Shown: positions 1 to 7,462, numbered from the stretch's first letter. The stretch is DNA of 64,000 bases from Gammaproteobacteria bacterium (GCA_024638505.1 JAHEKE010000015.1:1-64000); one strand, 5' to 3'. Notes: a model not told the origin generated them from the letters alone. Program-made: numbers and translations.

Positions 1-488
1 AGGTCAGCCAGTGTGCTCCACACCCGGCTCAGTAAGATTCGTAGCCATTTCAACATGAGCCCCAGAGTGGCCGGAGCTGGCTCAATAAGGCAATAGAATC
101 AAGCGAGATGATTATTTGGGAGGGATAGGTCTAAGTACGTTGGCGCACAGAAGGTTTTAGCAGAAAGGAGGAAAATACTCTGTTCGACAGCCGCGGAAAA
201 TTTTTATGTTAAGCCGCCAACTAAGAGGCACAGATGCCGATACGAACGAGAATGAAGACAATCACACTGGAGAAGATGCCCCTCCTGGGTTTCTATGAGC
301 CGATACCGGTAGGCGCGTCTGACGCAGACGCGGATGAACGAGATGAGTCCCGGAAAGCCATAGAACGAGGTGAAAACGAAGGAATGATGGTGGGTCAATA
401 ATGAACGACTATCCCACGGGTGCGAGTGGCAGCATCGTGAGCGTCGAAACAGATCAGCGCCATGCAATCGGGCTGAGGTCGACCAAGC
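1..488. other. Gene-poor left edge, no recognised gene
   Basis: No recognisable gene in this stretch. A short plus-strand frame (234-401, 55 codons, ATG with an AGAGG five bases upstream) encodes a charged peptide I do not recognise; it could be chance or a remnant. A strong Shine-Dalgarno-like AAAGGAGG near 163-170 is not followed by a sizeable frame. The HflC-like reading frame that follows is closed by an in-frame TGA at 474-476, so the upstream part of that gene is absent here rather than merely mis-started. Confidence 0.4.
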
Positions 489-875
489 GTGCGACCGAAG
501 ATCTACGATCGAATGATCAGCGAACGGCGGCAGATCGCGGAACGCTTCCTGTCGGAAGGGAACGGTGAGGCCGCCAGAATCCGCGGCAACCGTGTGCGTG
601 ATTTGAACAAGATTCAGTCCGAGGCTTATCGGCAGGTCGAGAAGATCCGCGGCGTGGGGGACGCGAAAGCCACCGAAATATACGCGAGGGCTTATAACCA
701 GAATACCGAAGCGGTGGAATTCTATGAATTCACACGGACCATGCAGTCCTACAGGTCTGTCATCGCCGACAACACGACCCTTGTCATTTCAACAGACAGT
801 GACCTTTTCAAGTTTCTGAAGGGCATGGCCCCCGATGGGGAAGTTACTCAAACTAAAAACCGAGGCGGCGACTGA
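489..875 (+). pseudogene. hflC: HflC C-terminal fragment (protease modulator remnant)
   Basis: HflC with HflK forms the membrane complex that modulates FtsH protease. This 128-codon frame matches only the C-terminal third of HflC: the RPKIYDRMISERRQIAERF segment, the Ala/Glu-rich coiled coil with an IRG.GDA.A..IYA.AYNQ motif (about residues 50-75) and the terminal STDSDLFKFLKGM motif. The N-terminal transmembrane anchor and the SPFH/band-7 domain are missing, and an in-frame stop lies at 474-476 just upstream. The full family is about 300 residues. A GTG would be the start if translated at all, with no clear ribosome site. The wording of the conserved region (RPKIYDRM, STDSDLFKFL) resembles the longer HflC subtype more than the E. 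coli form. I read it as a truncated pseudogene, although a short expressed coiled-coil protein cannot be excluded. Confidence 0.7.
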
Positions 876-877
876 TT

Positions 878-1144
878 ATGCTGAACTTTCCGAATCCAAG
901 CCGCAGTTTCGACGCTGCGAAAAACCGCGTCCGATTCTGGGGACATGACGGTGCACTCGAGATTTCATTTGTTGTGGAAGCGGACGCTCTCAAACAGCTA
1001 TGTCCGGAGATGAGTAACGTCGAAGCCGGATTCCTCAAAGCATTCGATGCCACAAGGGCACGGATCCATGAGGTTGCGAACAAAGCCTATGTACGCGCCA
1101 GCGATGGCACCTACGCTTACATTTTGGCAGCGGAGGATTTTTAA
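878..1144 (+). CDS. DUF1488 family protein
   Basis: An 88-residue protein of the DUF1488 family, of unknown function. Family marks are the opening FPNPSRSFDAAKNRVRFWGHDGA segment (split by family as F-NPSRS and V.FWGHDGA), the acidic F.VEADAL stretch near residue 35, and the GFLKAFDA.RARIHEVANKAY block near residues 52-72, ending with the usual Tyr/Leu-rich strand and ..DF. Length is typical for the family. It starts three bases after the hflC fragment's stop, so the two probably share a transcript. Family members are small, single-domain and cytoplasmic, with no signal peptide or membrane segment; none is visible here. No function is assigned. Confidence 0.75.
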   Translation: MLNFPNPSRSFDAAKNRVRFWGHDGALEISFVVEADALKQLCPEMSNVEAGFLKAFDATRARIHEVANKAYVRASDGTYAYILAAEDF

Positions 1145-1426
1145 GAATGTTTGCGGCGTTTGCAGCAGGTAAGGAGTTGTCGAACTAAGTCCCGAGATTG
1201 CGCTAACTGGCCGCTTTAGAGAGAGCACGCAAGCCGTTGATGCCGTTGATGTAGATGCCTTCATAAATCAAGATGCCCCGGTATGGATGGTAAGTATAAA
1301 GCCTCTGTTGCCTTCGAGCGTAACTTCGGGGAATGCTCAGAAAGATTTCGTTAAAGAAATTGGATAAAAACTGTGAGGGAGACCCTATCGTAGGTTAGAT
1401 ATTTCTCACCAACTAGGAATGACGAC

Positions 1427-2056
1427 ATGAGTAAAGAAAAGAAAGGTATTAAAGAGGGTAAAAAGTCACCTGCCATGACTAAAAAAGAAAAGAAAGCGGC
1501 TAAGAAATCCAAAAAAGAACAATCTTTCAAAGGAGCACATTCCATGTTTTACGATATTACAGTTGTTCAATTCAGCAAGATGCTTGGAAACTTAAGTGCC
1601 ATACTAGAAAAAGGAGCGGATTTCGCCGAATCAAAAACAGTCGACGTCGAGGTCTTGCTCAATTCACGTTTGTCCGTTGATCAATTTAATCTGATACGTC
1701 AGGTGCAGATCGCCTGCGATACTGCAAAACTGGGCGTAGCACGATTAACCGGAAAAACCGATACAGCCCCTAAACACGAAGATGACGAAACTACCCTGGC
1801 TGAGCTGCAAGCACGAATTAATTCCGTGTTGGACTACTTATCTGGGTTTACGCCCGAAGACTTCGCCAACGCTGAGTCTGAAAAGGTTTCTCAGCCACGT
1901 TGGGAAGGAAAATACCTTACCGGGCTAGAGTTTGCGATCCAGCATGCTATTCCCAATATCTATTTCCACATTACGACCGCCTATGCAATATTGCGACATA
2001 ACGGTGTGAATATTGGCAAGAAAGACTATTTGGGCCCTCTACCTTACAAAACATAA
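1427..2056 (+). CDS. DUF1993 family protein with lysine-rich N-terminal extension
   Basis: From Met40 onward the protein is a complete DUF1993 domain (MFYDITVVQFSKMLGNLSAIL at its start, then F.SL/RLSVDQFNLIRQVQIACD.AK near residues 80-105, and H.TTAYAILRHNGV..GK.DYLG at the end), a helical, DinB-like fold of unknown function. Residues 1-39 are an unrelated, very basic tract made of KKEKKAAKKSKK-like words. Two starts are plausible: ATG 1427 has AGGAA about nine bases upstream, and ATG 1544 (Met40) has a near-perfect AAAGGAG eight bases upstream. The second start gives the 170-residue length usual for the family. The extension could be a genuine tail, a fused short ORF, or a separate peptide whose frame runs into the domain. 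No membrane segments or signal peptide are visible. Confidence 0.75.
   Translation: MSKEKKGIKEGKKSPAMTKKEKKAAKKSKKEQSFKGAHSMFYDITVVQFSKMLGNLSAILEKGADFAESKTVDVEVLLNSRLSVDQFNLIRQVQIACDTAKLGVARLTGKTDTAPKHEDDETTLAELQARINSVLDYLSGFTPEDFANAESEKVSQPRWEGKYLTGLEFAIQHAIPNIYFHITTAYAILRHNGVNIGKKDYLGPLPYKT
1529..1535 (+). promoter_or_regulatory. Internal ribosome binding site AAAGGAG
   Basis: AAAGGAG sits eight bases before ATG 1544 and inside the lysine-rich coding extension of the DUF1993 gene. It points to translation starting directly at the DUF1993 domain, as an alternative to or in addition to the upstream ATG at 1427. Confidence 0.6.
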
Positions 2057-2385
2057 AGCCTATCTGGTACAAGGCCCGTGAGTACTACAAATCTGACCTG
2101 GCGCTGGCGTGTATTGGCGGCTGGTTCACCATGGGCCCTGAGTAAGCGGCTTATGCTATAGGCAGTTTGATGCAGCCAAAGATGGTCGTACCCATGTCAC
2201 TATGAAACATTCCCGCCCTTGAAAGGGATGAAGACCCAACGAGATAGAAGCTAGACCTGGATGTGTTTCCCAAGCTTCTTGGTTGATCGTATACTGGTGC
2301 AAGGAACCTGTTTGTTGAAACCCTATCTATACTGAACTATATCAAACCAAGGAAACAGCGAACCTAACTATAACTCTGTCTCCTC
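2057..2385. other. Intergenic stretch without recognisable gene
   Basis: No gene recognised. Short frames are broken by stops; a piece near 2065-2145 can be read as a tryptophan- and tyrosine-rich peptide ending at a stop, but it has no ribosome site or recognisable motif. It may be decayed coding sequence. Confidence 0.35.
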
Positions 2386-2684
2386 TCCTCGTACCCCGTA
2401 CCTCGCGTCTTTGCTCTACAGCTTTCGCAGTTCTTAGTACGCGGGGCAAGTCGCCTAGCTCCTGGAACGAAGTGCCCGGTACGAGGACCCGGAGGGCTAG
2501 AACTGGGTTTCCAGTGCCTCGAACCAGGACTTATAACGAAGTGCCTGGTGCCGGGTACCAGGTACATGGTGCTTTGGCCTAGGTGCAAGGAGCTAGGTTG
2601 TAAGTGCCGCGTGCTAGGATGCTAGGCGCGAAGTGCTAGGTACCAAGTGCTCGGTGCTTAGCACGAGGTGCTAAGAGCGAAGAG
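2386..2684. repeat. Degenerate short-word repeat tract
   Basis: About 300 bases made largely of recurring words of the type GAAGTGC, AAGTGCTAGG, GGTGCTAGG, GGTACCAGGTAC and GGTGCTTAGCACGAGG, in an irregular period of roughly 7-10 bases. Copies are imperfect and mixed in order, so it is neither a CRISPR array nor a classical tandem repeat. Several words (GGTACC, CCTAGG, GCTTAGC) are self-complementary, so the tract could form many small hairpins on either strand. A minus-strand frame (2364-2588) is open only because of this composition and is low-complexity; I do not consider it coding. Confidence 0.6.
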
Positions 2685-2717
2685 TTATATTAAATATCAA
2701 CAAGTTATAGCTAAAAA

Positions 2718-2885
2718 ATGATGAAATTGGAGCGTACGCTAAGGGTCGCTCTTGCCCTTGCCAGACATCCTATGGTTTGGCTGCATTGTCTAGGCTTAAT
2801 CAATCAACCTGGACGCTTGGGAATCTGGACTCGTGAAGATACCTTGATGCCGAAAGGCGTTGAGCACATAGACCAATATTTGTGA
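2718..2885 (+). CDS. Possible small protein, 55 residues
   Basis: An ATG (2718, with a second ATG immediately after) opens a 55-codon frame ending at TGA 2883-2885. The translation begins MMKLERTLRVALALARHP, continues with a tryptophan-containing hydrophobic stretch and ends with a polar tail (..MPKGVEHIDQYL). Amino-acid make-up looks protein-like, with an amphipathic or weakly hydrophobic first half. There is no clear ribosome site, and an in-frame TAA lies just upstream at 2712-2714. I do not recognise the family. It may be a real small gene, a gene remnant or chance. Confidence 0.3.
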   Translation: MMKLERTLRVALALARHPMVWLHCLGLINQPGRLGIWTREDTLMPKGVEHIDQYL

Positions 2886-2973
2886 TTTTTACTTGGCTTG
2901 GTATTGAATAGACCTACCTTACCCGTCGTCGGTTAATATTAGTCGCAGTTGATACGTTGTTTTCATATGTCTA

Positions 2974-3621
2974 GTGGCCGGTAACGCATTTGAAGTTAAA
3001 GATGACGCGCGCAGGCTCCGCCGCTCGGCGATTGCTGCGGGCTGTTTCGTCGGCCTGATCTGGCTGGTATGGCTTGTTGAATTTACTGTTGACCTGCGGC
3101 GATTCGGAGTTTATCCCCGTGAGCCGGATGGTCTTATAGGTATCTTAACGGCTCCACTCATACATGGCTCTTTCAAGCATGTATTTAGTAATACCCTGCC
3201 TGCGTTCATCCTTGGCACTGCTTTTCTATACGGTTACCCTAAATCCGCGGCCGTTGGCATACCTGCTATTTATCTAGGGTCTGGTCTTGGCGTTTGGTTG
3301 TTCGCTCGCAGCAGTTATCACATCGGAGCCAGCGGACTTATCCATGGCATGATGTTCTTTCTATTCGTTATCGGTGTCCTTAGACGTGATCGACTATCAA
3401 TCGCCATATCCTTAATAGTGTTTTTTCTGTACGGCAGTATGGTCTGGGGCATATTACCTGCTGAGCCTGGCGTTTCTTTTGAATCTCATCTCTTCGGCGC
3501 TGTCATGGGAGTAATCCTTGCCATATCGCTCCGTAACCGGGACCCAGCGCGAGTTAAGAAGCAGTACGATTGGGAAGAAGAGTCAGAGGAGAATGGAGAT
3601 AACAGTCGGTCATTTCGTTAA
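2974..3621 (+). CDS. Rhomboid family intramembrane serine protease
   Basis: A polytopic membrane protein of 215 residues that cleaves transmembrane segments of other proteins within the bilayer. The rhomboid signature is present: HGSFKHVFSN in TM2 (His/Asn of the oxyanion region, about residues 64-73), the nucleophile motif GASGLIHG (about 117-124) and the catalytic His in SFESHLFGAVMG (about 169-180). Six hydrophobic segments fit the core six-TM bacterial fold; the C-terminus is charged (EEESEENGDN). The start is a GTG at 2974; an ATG at 2967 is out of frame and closes quickly. The gene stands alone, with tmRNA converging from the other side. The substrate cannot be predicted. Confidence 0.9.
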   Translation: MAGNAFEVKDDARRLRRSAIAAGCFVGLIWLVWLVEFTVDLRRFGVYPREPDGLIGILTAPLIHGSFKHVFSNTLPAFILGTAFLYGYPKSAAVGIPAIYLGSGLGVWLFARSSYHIGASGLIHGMMFFLFVIGVLRRDRLSIAISLIVFFLYGSMVWGILPAEPGVSFESHLFGAVMGVILAISLRNRDPARVKKQYDWEEESEENGDNSRSFR

Positions 3622-3690
3622 CGTGATTTCGACCTTTTTGGAAACCAACAATACTGAGATATTTTTGTGTAGTAATGGAGGGAAATTGAG

Positions 3691-3738
3691 GGGTATTCAG
3701 GGGGGAATACCCAGTGTCTATGCCGCATAAACACTGGG
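3691..3738 (-). terminator. Overlapping hairpins downstream of ssrA
   Basis: Two inverted repeats lie just past the tmRNA 3' end: GGGTATTC/GAATACCC (3691-3698 with 3705-3712) and CCCAGTGT/ACACTGGG (3710-3717 with 3731-3738). They overlap by three bases, so the full stems compete. There is no long uridine tract on the minus strand, so they may act as a processing or 3'-stabilising structure or a weak bidirectional terminator between ssrA and the rhomboid gene. Confidence 0.4.
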
Positions 3739-3743
3739 ATAAT

Positions 3744-4096
3744 TGGTGGAGGCGGCGGGGATCGAACCCGCGTCCGTAAGCCCTCCGCGCACCGGTTCTA
3801 CATGCTTAGTCTGTCTTTAAGTTAACCGACCGTACCCTGGCAGACAAACGTACTGGCCGGCGAGCCCGCTTGAATTTAACGCAGCGCTAACAGGCCCAGC
3901 GCCACGCGATCCCATGTGCAATGACCTCTCGAATCTCAGCCCATAGGCAAGCCGGGTGAGAGGGTTAACCGGACTAAGCGGCTAACTGGTAGTTGTCGTC
4001 GTTGGCAACTAATAGTTTGCGGTTGGATTTACGAGGAGATCCGCACCTCGACATGCCCCGATGGTTTCGCGACCCACGTCGAATCCAGTCGCCCCC
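3744..4096 (-). ncRNA. ssrA: tmRNA (transfer-messenger RNA)
   Basis: About 353 nt on the minus strand. The 5' end reads GGGGGCGACTGGATTCGACG and pairs as a tRNA-like acceptor stem with the 3' CGCCTCC followed by an encoded CCA; the T-arm GGTTCGATCCCCGCC is intact. The internal reading frame begins at a GCC resume codon (4004-4006) preceded by TAGTT and ends at TAG (3974-3976), giving the tag ANDDNYQLAA. This tag marks polypeptides from stalled ribosomes for ClpXP/ClpAP degradation. SmpB, its obligate partner, is encoded just upstream on the same strand, as is common. The 3' end of ssrA is a frequent integration site, and the region beyond it here looks accessory. Confidence 0.96.
3974..4006 (-). 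CDS. tmRNA proteolysis tag peptide ANDDNYQLAA
   Basis: Tag-encoding frame inside tmRNA: ten codons plus TAG. The final LAA is the ClpX recognition end. Compared with the E. coli tag ANDENYALAA, it has Asp instead of Glu at position 4 and Gln instead of Ala at position 7, both conservative with respect to the degradation signal. Confidence 0.9.
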   Translation of the reverse strand, partial: ANDDNYQLAA

Positions 4097-4110
4097 ATAT
4101 CGGTAACCGT

Positions 4111-4116
4111 AGTATA
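4111..4116 (-). promoter_or_regulatory. Candidate -10 box for ssrA
   Basis: On the minus strand TATACT lies about 15 bases before the mature tmRNA 5' end, within a 75-nt gap after smpB. No convincing -35 box was seen. A short 5' leader removed by RNase P would be expected. Confidence 0.35.
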
Positions 4117-4171
4117 CCTCATATTATGGGGTTTGAGGCGCCTAGATCAAAGGGGATAGAAAAAATCGACG

Positions 4172-4654
4172 CTAACGATTGCCCACTTTCAATAGTCGTC
4201 TTTTTTCCCGGTCCCACTCTCGTTGTTTAATGGCAGCACGTTTGTCGTACTGTTTCTTACCCTTGGCTAGTGCGATTTTTAGCTTCACTCGTCCCTTACT
4301 CCAATACAGCGACAGGGGCACTATGGTATAGCCGCTTCTATCCACCGCACCGATAAGCTGATCAATCTCTCGACGATTTAACAAGAGTTTGCGAGTCCGT
4401 GTTGCATCAGCATTAACATGGGTTGAAGCGGACGATAAAGGTGAGAAATGAGCGCCAAATAGATACAATTCTCCGTAGCGGGCGATAACATAGCTTTCCT
4501 TCAACTGCGCGCGCCCAGCCCGTAAGCTCTTTACCTCCCAACCCTCTAGCGCTAAGCCCGCCTCAAAATCCGATTCGATGTGATAGTCATGCCGCGCTTT
4601 TTTGTTCAGCGCGATAGTGTTTGAGGGTATAGCAGGCTTTTTCTTTTTTCCCAT
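4172..4654 (-). CDS. smpB: SsrA-binding protein SmpB
   Basis: SmpB binds the tRNA-like part of tmRNA and delivers it to stalled ribosomes. The 160-residue protein shows the OB-fold core with [11 protein letters not shown], the [19 protein letters not shown] motif (about residues 38-56) and the basic C-terminal tail KKQYDKR...[10 protein letters not shown] that enters the empty mRNA channel. I start at ATG 4654 (MGKKKKP), matching the usual family N-terminus; an ATG 24 bases upstream would add eight residues without family support, and neither has a strong ribosome site. It lies 75 nt upstream of ssrA on the same strand and is divergent from the sodium symporter gene. Confidence 0.95.
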   Translation of the reverse strand: MGKKKKPAIPSNTIALNKKARHDYHIESDFEAGLALEGWEVKSLRAGRAQLKESYVIARYGELYLFGAHFSPLSSASTHVNADATRTRKLLLNRREIDQLIGAVDRSGYTIVPLSLYWSKGRVKLKIALAKGKKQYDKRAAIKQREWDREKRRLLKVGNR

Positions 4655-4811
4655 GATTGCAGCTTCATAGTACAGCATGTTTTATAGTCTACTTGTTTGT
4701 GACTACACTTAGAGCAAGAGCAATTAACTATAAACGATTGATTTCGCGTTATAAACAAAGTTTGATCCGAGCACGATCCCGCTTGCTTACACCATTTGAC
4801 CGGGCACAATT

Positions 4812-6188
4812 TTGCAATCAGAAGACAGCTACGTAACACCGAATTGGTCCTCACGATGGGTATTTGTGCTGGCCGCGACTGGCGCAGCGGTAGGGCTCGG
4901 TAACTTCTGGAAGTTTCCCCACATGGTGGGGGAGGCAGGTGGCGCATTTGTCGTGGTGTATCTTGTTTTTATGGTTGTCATGGCGCTGCCGCTTTTAATG
5001 GCCGAACTCGTCCTGGGTAGGGCTACTCAGCAAAATCCTGTGTGTGCTATACAGGCTCTGACTAAGCGAGAGACGACCTCGTCCAACCCGGCTTGGAATT
5101 ACTTTGGTTGGGTCATCGTCATCACTGGGATATTGATACTTTCCTACTACAGCGTCGTTGCGGGTTGGATCCTTGCCTACGCGCTGCGCACCGCCGTTGG
5201 AATATTTCAGGAGATTGATACCGTTGAAGAAATCCGCTCGACCTTCACTATTTTTGTATCTGACCCAGAAAAACTGCTCGCCTGGCATACAATTTTCGTT
5301 TTCATGACCATAGGTATAAGCGGAAGGGATTTTCGGCGTGGTTTAGAAAATACGGTAAGGTTGGTCGTCCCAATTATGTTTGCACTGCTGCTGATCCTGG
5401 TGTTTCACAGTGCTACTGTGCACGAGTTCCGGCAGAATTTGAATTCTCTTTTTCATATAGATTTCGCCAGGCTCACGCTGCCCCACGTCATGCACGCAAT
5501 GCAGCAGGCCTTCTTCAGTCTGAGCTTGGGTGTGGGCGTGATGATGGCATATGGTGCTTATCTGAACAAAACTGTTTCAATTTTTCAGTTGTCTGTATCC
5601 ATTATTGTTTTGGACACTGTCGTCGCGTTACTCGCTGTGTGCCTGCTTTATCCGGTTGTGTTGTCCACTGAGCTCGAATTTTCCTCAGGCGTTACGCTTG
5701 TGTTTCAAACCGTACCCATGGCCTTCGGGGCTATGCCTGGAGGTGCGTACTGGGGCACGTTGTTTTTCATTGTTCTAGTACTGGCGGCGTGGACGTCCGC
5801 CATAGCGTTGCTGGAACCATCTGTAGCGTGGCTTACCGCGAGGCATGGCTGGCGTCGGGCTAAAGCAGCCATGGTTGCCGGTTTGATTGTCTGGGCACTG
5901 GGTCTTATTAACATCCTGTCGTTAAACTACTGGGCATTTTCCTTCGAGTTCTTTGATGCGCACATGGTTAACGGTTGGTTAGACATCATGGATATCATCA
6001 CTTCGACGGTAATGTTGCCACTGATTGCGCTACTCGTTGCCGTTTTTTCGGGATGGGTCGTATCACGCGAATACGTAAAAAAACAGCTGGGATCTTCGAT
6101 TGTAAATTATACCCTGTGGCTGGTATTGATACGATTTGCAGTACCTTGCTTGATTGTTGTAGTTTTCGTGTACCTGTTGTTGCGCTAA
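4812..6188 (+). CDS. Sodium-dependent NSS/SNF family transporter
   Basis: An inner-membrane sodium symporter of the neurotransmitter:sodium symporter (LeuT) family, probably for an amino acid or similar solute. It has 458 residues and 11-12 hydrophobic segments. The first helix carries the family signature ATGAAVGLGNFWKFPHMVGE (about residues 22-41), whose unwound part binds Na+ and substrate, followed by the GGAF..VY continuation. TM6/TM8-like regions (FFSLSLGVGVMMAYGAYL, about 235-252) are also recognisable. The start is a TTG at 4812 with no strong ribosome site; no better in-frame ATG lies upstream. The gene sits between smpB and ratA. The substrate cannot be told from sequence. Confidence 0.9.
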   Translation: MQSEDSYVTPNWSSRWVFVLAATGAAVGLGNFWKFPHMVGEAGGAFVVVYLVFMVVMALPLLMAELVLGRATQQNPVCAIQALTKRETTSSNPAWNYFGWVIVITGILILSYYSVVAGWILAYALRTAVGIFQEIDTVEEIRSTFTIFVSDPEKLLAWHTIFVFMTIGISGRDFRRGLENTVRLVVPIMFALLLILVFHSATVHEFRQNLNSLFHIDFARLTLPHVMHAMQQAFFSLSLGVGVMMAYGAYLNKTVSIFQLSVSIIVLDTVVALLAVCLLYPVVLSTELEFSSGVTLVFQTVPMAFGAMPGGAYWGTLFFIVLVLAAWTSAIALLEPSVAWLTARHGWRRAKAAMVAGLIVWALGLINILSLNYWAFSFEFFDAHMVNGWLDIMDIITSTVMLPLIALLVAVFSGWVVSREYVKKQLGSSIVNYTLWLVLIRFAVPCLIVVVFVYLLLR

Positions 6189-6229
6189 CTTCATATCTTT
6201 GTTTCGCCCATTACGCCTGAGTTCCAGCA

Positions 6230-6664
6230 GTGCACACTATTAAGCGCTCCGCTTTGGTCCCATACAGTGCAGATCAAATGTACGAATTGGTGGCCGACAT
6301 TGAACGTTATCCAGAGTTCTTAAAATGGTGCAGTAAAGCAGTTATTACCGAGGCACGCGACCATAACGTGGTTGCTTCAATGACTATTAACTTCAGAGGG
6401 CTTAAAAAATCTTTCAGCACCAGCAACCATATGCAGCCGGCACGAATGATTGAGATGTCTCTGGTGGAGGGCCCGTTCAGTCACCTCAAAGGGACGTGGC
6501 TGTTCATTCCACTCGAGAAGAGCGCAAGTAAGATAGAACTGGATATGTATTTTGGGTTCGACAGTGTAATAGTCGAGAAGCTGGTGGGGCCGGTTTTTTC
6601 TTATATCGCTAATCATCAGGTCGATGCATTTTACCAGCGAGCCCGACAGCTGTATGGTGAGTAA
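6230..6664 (+). CDS. ratA: RatA family protein (START-like, Coq10-type)
   Basis: A 144-residue START/SRPBCC-fold protein. The motifs HTIKRSALVPYSADQMYELVADIERYPEFLKWC (shown in parts: VPYSADQMY, DIERYPEFL) near residues 8-35 and the C-terminal VEKLVGPVF...NHQVDAFYQRARQLYG are diagnostic of the RatA/Coq10 group. E. coli RatA was described as an inhibitor of 70S ribosome association; relatives bind ubiquinone, so its true role may be lipid or quinone handling. The start is GTG 6230. The next gene, ratB/rnfH, overlaps its end, forming the usual two-gene unit next to smpB and bamE. Confidence 0.9.
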   Translation: MHTIKRSALVPYSADQMYELVADIERYPEFLKWCSKAVITEARDHNVVASMTINFRGLKKSFSTSNHMQPARMIEMSLVEGPFSHLKGTWLFIPLEKSASKIELDMYFGFDSVIVEKLVGPVFSYIANHQVDAFYQRARQLYGE

Positions 6665-6962
6665 GTCGACTGTTCAAGTTGAGGTTGTGTACGCCATGCC
6701 TGATGAGCAGTATCGTGAATGTATTACGGTGCCTGAAGGCAGCACGGCGCGTTGCGTTGTCGAAAGTTCGACTGTGTTAGCGAAACTGAAGCAGGTTGAT
6801 ATGTCGCAAATCAAGATTGGCATATACGGCCGCTTGATCACACTTGATACGGTGATGCAGGATGGTGATCGGCTTGAGGTGTATCGACCGCTCAGAGCAG
6901 ATCCCAAGACGGTGCGTCGCATGCTGGCGAAGCAGGGCAAAAGCATGGGTAAATCACGCTAG
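6654..6962 (+). CDS. ratB: RatB/RnfH family ubiquitin-like protein
   Basis: A small protein of the RnfH/RatB family with a beta-grasp (ubiquitin-like) fold: VQVEVVYAMPDEQYRECITV at the N-terminus, then the IGIYGRLITLDTVMQDGDRLEVYRPL strand-loop (about residues 53-80) and a basic tail. The start at ATG 6654 overlaps the ratA stop by 11 nt and gives 102 residues, fitting the family; an upstream in-frame ATG at 6624 lies well inside ratA and is unlikely. The function is not established; it is almost always paired with ratA. It converges on bamE. Confidence 0.88.
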   Translation: MVSKSTVQVEVVYAMPDEQYRECITVPEGSTARCVVESSTVLAKLKQVDMSQIKIGIYGRLITLDTVMQDGDRLEVYRPLRADPKTVRRMLAKQGKSMGKSR

Positions 6963-7027
6963 AAAATTTCAGTAAGACGCGATTCCCTGTTCTTGACCGT
7001 CAAGGTCTAAGGTATGGGTTACACCGT

Positions 7028-7462
7028 TTAGTAGTTATCAGTGCGACCACGGATCTTATCCCATGTTCTTTTGAAAAATCCTTTTTCTTTGCCGGCCGGC
7101 TTGGCGATAACGGTATCGCTATTTTCTTCCTGGCTTCCAGGCGTCGAGTCATCCCCTAAATTGCCCTCTATTTCTTTCATCAAATCGTCTTCGAAGACTA
7201 TGGTTATCCGCCGCATTATCTTTTCTTCACCTTTTACGTCAAGGGAATAGAAGTAGTCCCATCGATTTTCATGAAACGGATCTATGACTAGCGGCGTCCC
7301 CAAAATGTAGCGAACCTCGCGCTTAGTCATGCCCGGCGTGAGTTCCGCTATTTCGGCATCGGTGACTAGGTTTCCCTGCTGTATGTCAATCCGGTGCGCT
7401 TTAATACAGGCACTCAAGATTAGTAGGAGTAAGGTGATGCAAACGAGGCGAAACTTCAACAT
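7028..7462 (-). CDS. bamE: Outer membrane assembly lipoprotein BamE
   Basis: BamE is a lipoprotein of the BAM complex that inserts beta-barrel proteins into the outer membrane. The 144-residue product has a lipoprotein signal with lipobox LSAC (Cys19 lipidated), then the SmpA/OmlA domain: GNLVTDAEIAELTPGMTKREV shows the family helix-strand pattern, followed by YILGTPLVIDPFHENRWDYFY (about residues 52-72). A linker rich in Ser/Glu/Lys at the C-terminus extends beyond the E. coli length. It lies between ratB (convergent) and the acetyltransferase/recN group; a 72-nt gap from the upstream gene allows its own promoter. Confidence 0.95.
   Translation of the reverse strand: MLKFRLVCITLLLLILSACIKAHRIDIQQGNLVTDAEIAELTPGMTKREVRYILGTPLVIDPFHENRWDYFYSLDVKGEEKIMRRITIVFEDDLMKEIEGNLGDDSTPGSQEENSDTVIAKPAGKEKGFFKRTWDKIRGRTDNY

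Noticed and set aside
204-467. Minus-strand open frame of 87 codons at the left edge
   Set aside because: Cysteine/histidine-rich composition with no motif or ribosome site; probably chance.
2364-2588. Minus-strand open frame of 74 codons
   Set aside because: It lies inside the degenerate repeat tract and encodes only repeats of Arg/Pro/Gly/Ser words; composition, not selection, explains it.
2386-2684. Possible CRISPR array
   Set aside because: Repeats are 7-10 bases, irregular and without unique spacers, and no cas gene is nearby.
3744-3768. Duplicate of the ssrA 3' end as an attachment site within the window
   Set aside because: I looked for a second copy of the terminal TGGTGGAGGCGGCGGGG in the region to the left and did not find one; any second copy would have to lie outside the window.
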